Source of the DNA: Planctomycetota bacterium
GTDB lineage: Bacteria > Planctomycetota > Phycisphaerae > Sedimentisphaerales > SM23-30
Length of the DNA: 6,787 nt
Direction of reading: 5' to 3'
Assembly (NCBI GenBank): GCA_029573975.1
Contig: JAKQBU010000118.1
Location: 1-6,787 of the forward strand
Below, piece after piece: positions 5,179 through 6,787 of this stretch. The position numbers and the translations under genes are program-made. Positions within the stretch are counted from its first letter, which is position 1, and each line of letters starts with the position of its first letter. The notes beneath the pieces are model-generated. The model was not told the origin of the DNA and did not search any database. It was given only the letters and a program-made list of their open reading frames with translations.

Positions 5179-6186
5179 ATGAATCTCGTAACTGGTGCCA
5201 CGGGTCTGCTCGGCAGTCACATTATCGAGAAACTGGTGGCTGCCGGTCAACCGGTTTGCGCTCTGGCCCGGGCCAGCTCTCTTACAGACTTTCTTGACCG
5301 GCTCCCGGTAGAAAAACGGATAGCTAATCTGGCGGATATGAACCGTCTGCAAAGCATTTGCCGGGATGTGGAGGTCGTTTACCATTGTGCGGCCCAGGTG
5401 GGCGACTATGGCCGCTGGCACGAGTTTCAAGCAAATACGGTTCAGGCGGCGATTCATATTGCTACGGCGGCGTTGGGAGCCGGGGTGAGACGTTTTGTGC
5501 ATATTTCATCGGTTAGTGTCTATGGGCAATCCGATCGTCCCTCCCTGATTCTGACCGAGGAACAGCCCTGGGCGCAGCAAGTTCCGCGGTGGTTTTATTA
5601 TACCCGTGCCAAAATCGCGGCAGAAGAGCATCTCTGGCGGATGTATAACCAGCAAGGCCTGCCGCTCACCGTGATCCGGCCGGCGTGGATTTACGGCCCG
5701 CGGGACCGACACCGATTGCCCCGGCTGTATGATGCATTGAAGAGCGGCCGCTATCGGATCATCGGTGCGGGTCAGAACTCTCTAAACGCCGTGTACAGCG
5801 GCAATGTTGCCGATGCCTGTCTGCTGGCGGCTGGGAATCCGGCAGCCGTCGGTCAAGCGTACAATATCAGCCGCGACGGCTGCATCACTCAGAAGGCTTT
5901 CTTTACCAAACTGGCACAGGATCTACACTGCCCAGCGCCGGATGCGCATATTCCCTATCGTCTGGCCCAGAGCGTTGGTTTGGGCTGCGAAGTGATCTCG
6001 CATCTGGTCCGATCCACTCGTCCGCCGCTCATCAGCCGATATGCCGTTTGGTGGCTCGGGCAGGAGGTCTCATTCCCCACCGACAAGGCTCACGAACAAC
6101 TCGGCTGGTCTCCCGCCGTTACCTACGATGAGGGCATTCGCCGGACGGCGGAATGGTATCTTTCATTTCAGAATAAGGGTATCTGA
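5179..6186 (+). CDS. NAD(P)-dependent epimerase/dehydratase, 3beta-HSD-like extended SDR
   Basis: A 335-residue extended SDR with Rossmann motif TGATGLLG (5-12), YHCAAQVGDYG (68-78), HISSVSVYG (108-116), catalytic Tyr141 and Lys145 in YYTRAK, and RPAWIYGPRD in the substrate half. Arg31 at the end of the second strand, where Asp would bind NAD, suggests NADP. The DYGRW block and the C-terminal segment with VWWLGQE and FPTDKAHEQLGWSP resemble 3beta-hydroxysteroid dehydrogenase/isomerase-like and dihydroflavonol reductase-like members often found in lipid or isoprenoid pathways, rather than nucleotide-sugar epimerases. It lies 62 nt after the C39 gene with no promoter or terminator that I can see between them, so it may be the third gene of that unit. 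The start has only weak upstream pairing (AGAAAG and AGG) but puts the Rossmann motif at the very N-terminus as usual. Substrate not determinable. Confidence 0.9.
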   Translation: MNLVTGATGLLGSHIIEKLVAAGQPVCALARASSLTDFLDRLPVEKRIANLADMNRLQSICRDVEVVYHCAAQVGDYGRWHEFQANTVQAAIHIATAALGAGVRRFVHISSVSVYGQSDRPSLILTEEQPWAQQVPRWFYYTRAKIAAEEHLWRMYNQQGLPLTVIRPAWIYGPRDRHRLPRLYDALKSGRYRIIGAGQNSLNAVYSGNVADACLLAAGNPAAVGQAYNISRDGCITQKAFFTKLAQDLHCPAPDAHIPYRLAQSVGLGCEVISHLVRSTRPPLISRYAVWWLGQEVSFPTDKAHEQLGWSPAVTYDEGIRRTAEWYLSFQNKGI

Positions 6187-6198
6187 TTCTTACAATAT

Positions 6199-6380
6199 TC
6201 AGGGGGCGGAGTAGATAAAGTAGAGGCCGGCGAGGAGGAGGCCGCAGATTTATTTGAGGATGTTACGCCTTGGGATTTTTCGTTCCAGTTCAAATAGTGC
6301 TGAACGAGTTCGGTGCAGGTGCCGCCCAGGGCGATGACGAAGACCAGGCCCAAGATATTGGGAACAAAGAAGGCGATACG
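6199..6380 (-). pseudogene. Decayed C-terminal fragment of a membrane protein
   Basis: On the minus strand one frame gives FFVPNILGLVFVIALGG, strongly hydrophobic. A neighbouring frame gives ALFELERKIPRRNILK, a TAA stop (6252-6250), then ICGLLLAGLYFIYSAP and a TGA stop (6201-6199). A charged, Arg-rich loop followed by a last hydrophobic helix just before a stop is what a polytopic membrane protein tail looks like. The wording is reminiscent of the CcdA/DsbD transmembrane family, though that is only a guess. It needs one frameshift (candidate: the A-run near 6275-6280) and one stop correction. The upstream part of the gene is absent. It could instead be chance hydrophobicity on the strand opposite purine-rich DNA. 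Confidence 0.35.
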
Positions 6381-6404
6381 GTATTATACCCTTTGGGGTA
6401 AGAA

Positions 6405-6502
6405 AACGGGCGGGGGGAATTTGGTGGAATTGGCAGGGGGATGGGAATAGGATGGGGGCAGGCGGGGGAACAGGTGAAGGGGAAGAGACGGCAGGCGGGA
6501 GG
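6405..6502 (+). other. G-run cluster, possible G-quadruplex, before the methyltransferase
   Basis: The plus strand has runs of G at 6412-6417 (6), 6436-6440 (5), 6443-6445 (3), 6454-6458 (5) and 6464-6468 (5), with almost no C between them. Four runs of at least three G separated by 2, 8 and 5 nt could fold as a quadruplex in DNA or in the mRNA leader. The purine bias continues into the gene, so this may simply be composition. Confidence 0.4.
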
Positions 6503-6512
6503 CGTGCGAAAG

Positions 6513-6787
6513 ATGGATTTTTATGATGCGATAGCGGATGAATATGATGCCATGAGCAATCTGGGCCGGCGGCAGGAGGCGATCGAGGCCTTTCTGAAGC
6601 GGGTTACGGGGCAATGGCCGATCCGGTCCGCGCTGGATGCGGCGTGCGGGACGGGGGCCTATACCATCCGGCTGGCCCAGATGGGGGTGGAGGCAGTGGG
6701 AGCGGACCTGTCGGCGGGGATGCTGGAAGAGGCGCAGAAGGCGGCGGCGGCTGGGGGAGTGGAGCCGGTGTGGGTGCAGTGCCCGAT
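6513..6787 (+). CDS. Class I SAM-dependent methyltransferase, 3' end cut by window edge
   Basis: 91 full codons are visible and the frame is open to the right edge. The protein begins MDFYDAIADEYDAMSN, the usual YDxxAxxYD opening of small Methyltransf_25/11 enzymes. SAM motif I is ALDAACGTGAYTIRLA (about 44-59), and the acidic residue after strand 2 is in GADLSAGML (about 67-75). The acceptor is unknown. The start at 6513 is supported by GGGAGG at 6497-6502, 10 nt upstream. Codons are strikingly G-rich (GCG, GGG, CGG, CTG), more so than in the SDR gene before it, suggesting a different history or strand bias. It is distinct in sequence from the other methyltransferase in the window, whose motif I is IDLGCGG. 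Confidence 0.88.
   Translation, partial: MDFYDAIADEYDAMSNLGRRQEAIEAFLKRVTGQWPIRSALDAACGTGAYTIRLAQMGVEAVGADLSAGMLEEAQKAAAAGGVEPVWVQCP

Larger units (their letters stand above)
6187..6512. other. Gap holding a gene remnant and a G-rich leader
   Basis: About 326 bp between the SDR stop and the second methyltransferase. The first part contains a minus-strand membrane-protein remnant, the middle an odd palindrome (GGTATTATACC, 6380-6390), and the rest a G-run cluster ending in the GGGAGG ribosome binding site at 6497-6502. I see no hairpin with a T-tract to end transcription after the SDR gene and no convincing plus-strand promoter. Confidence 0.5.

Noticed and set aside
4469..5502. Long minus-strand open frames opposite the C39 and SDR genes
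   Set aside because: They are rich in His, Arg and Pro as expected of antisense shadows, and the plus strand encodes complete catalytic motifs.
6380..6390. Palindrome GGTATTATACC containing TATAAT on the minus strand
   Set aside because: No acceptable -35 lies 16-18 bp upstream and no intact minus-strand gene follows, so I did not call a promoter.

Overview
The window is ordinary bacterial chromosomal DNA of moderately high GC. It carries two divergent gene groups on either side of a control region at about 3467-3796. The organism cannot be named from this sequence. The sigma70-type promoters, Shine-Dalgarno sites, long class IIB-like aldolase and compact polycistronic layout all indicate a bacterium. 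No rRNA, tRNA, CRISPR array or intact mobile element is present.

Left half, minus strand, in order of transcription: a GNAT acetyltransferase (3466-2894) whose 3' end runs out of frame into a decayed IS1380-like transposase fragment (about 3003-2844); a class I SAM methyltransferase (2786-2085); an extended-SDR nucleotide-sugar epimerase/dehydratase (1994-1017); a TM1367-type cyclophilin-like protein (1020-652, ATGA overlap with the epimerase); and a class II fructose-bisphosphate aldolase (622 to beyond the left edge, GTG start, strong Shine-Dalgarno). The last three are spaced as one operon. Two promoter candidates precede it in the gap after the methyltransferase. One has its -10 hexamer inside a perfect 7-bp dyad.

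Right half, plus strand: a TTGACG-17-TAAAAT promoter directly preceded by a tandem 14-bp repeat drives an N-formylglutamate amidohydrolase-family protein (3797-4576), then 12 bp on a stand-alone C39-type cysteine peptidase with a complete catalytic set (4589-5116), then a 3beta-HSD-like extended SDR (5179-6186). A gap with a decayed membrane-protein fragment (minus strand, about 6380-6199) and a cluster of G-runs follows. A second SAM methyltransferase starts at 6513 and runs off the right edge.

The genes supply pieces of sugar and nucleotide-sugar metabolism (aldolase, epimerase), small-molecule modification (acetyl- and methyltransferases, SDR) and amide or peptide hydrolysis (amidohydrolase plus C39 peptidase). 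The least familiar unit is the amidohydrolase/C39 pair with its own repeat-flanked promoter. The clearest evolutionary signal is the transposase remnant that supplies the tail of the acetyltransferase frame.
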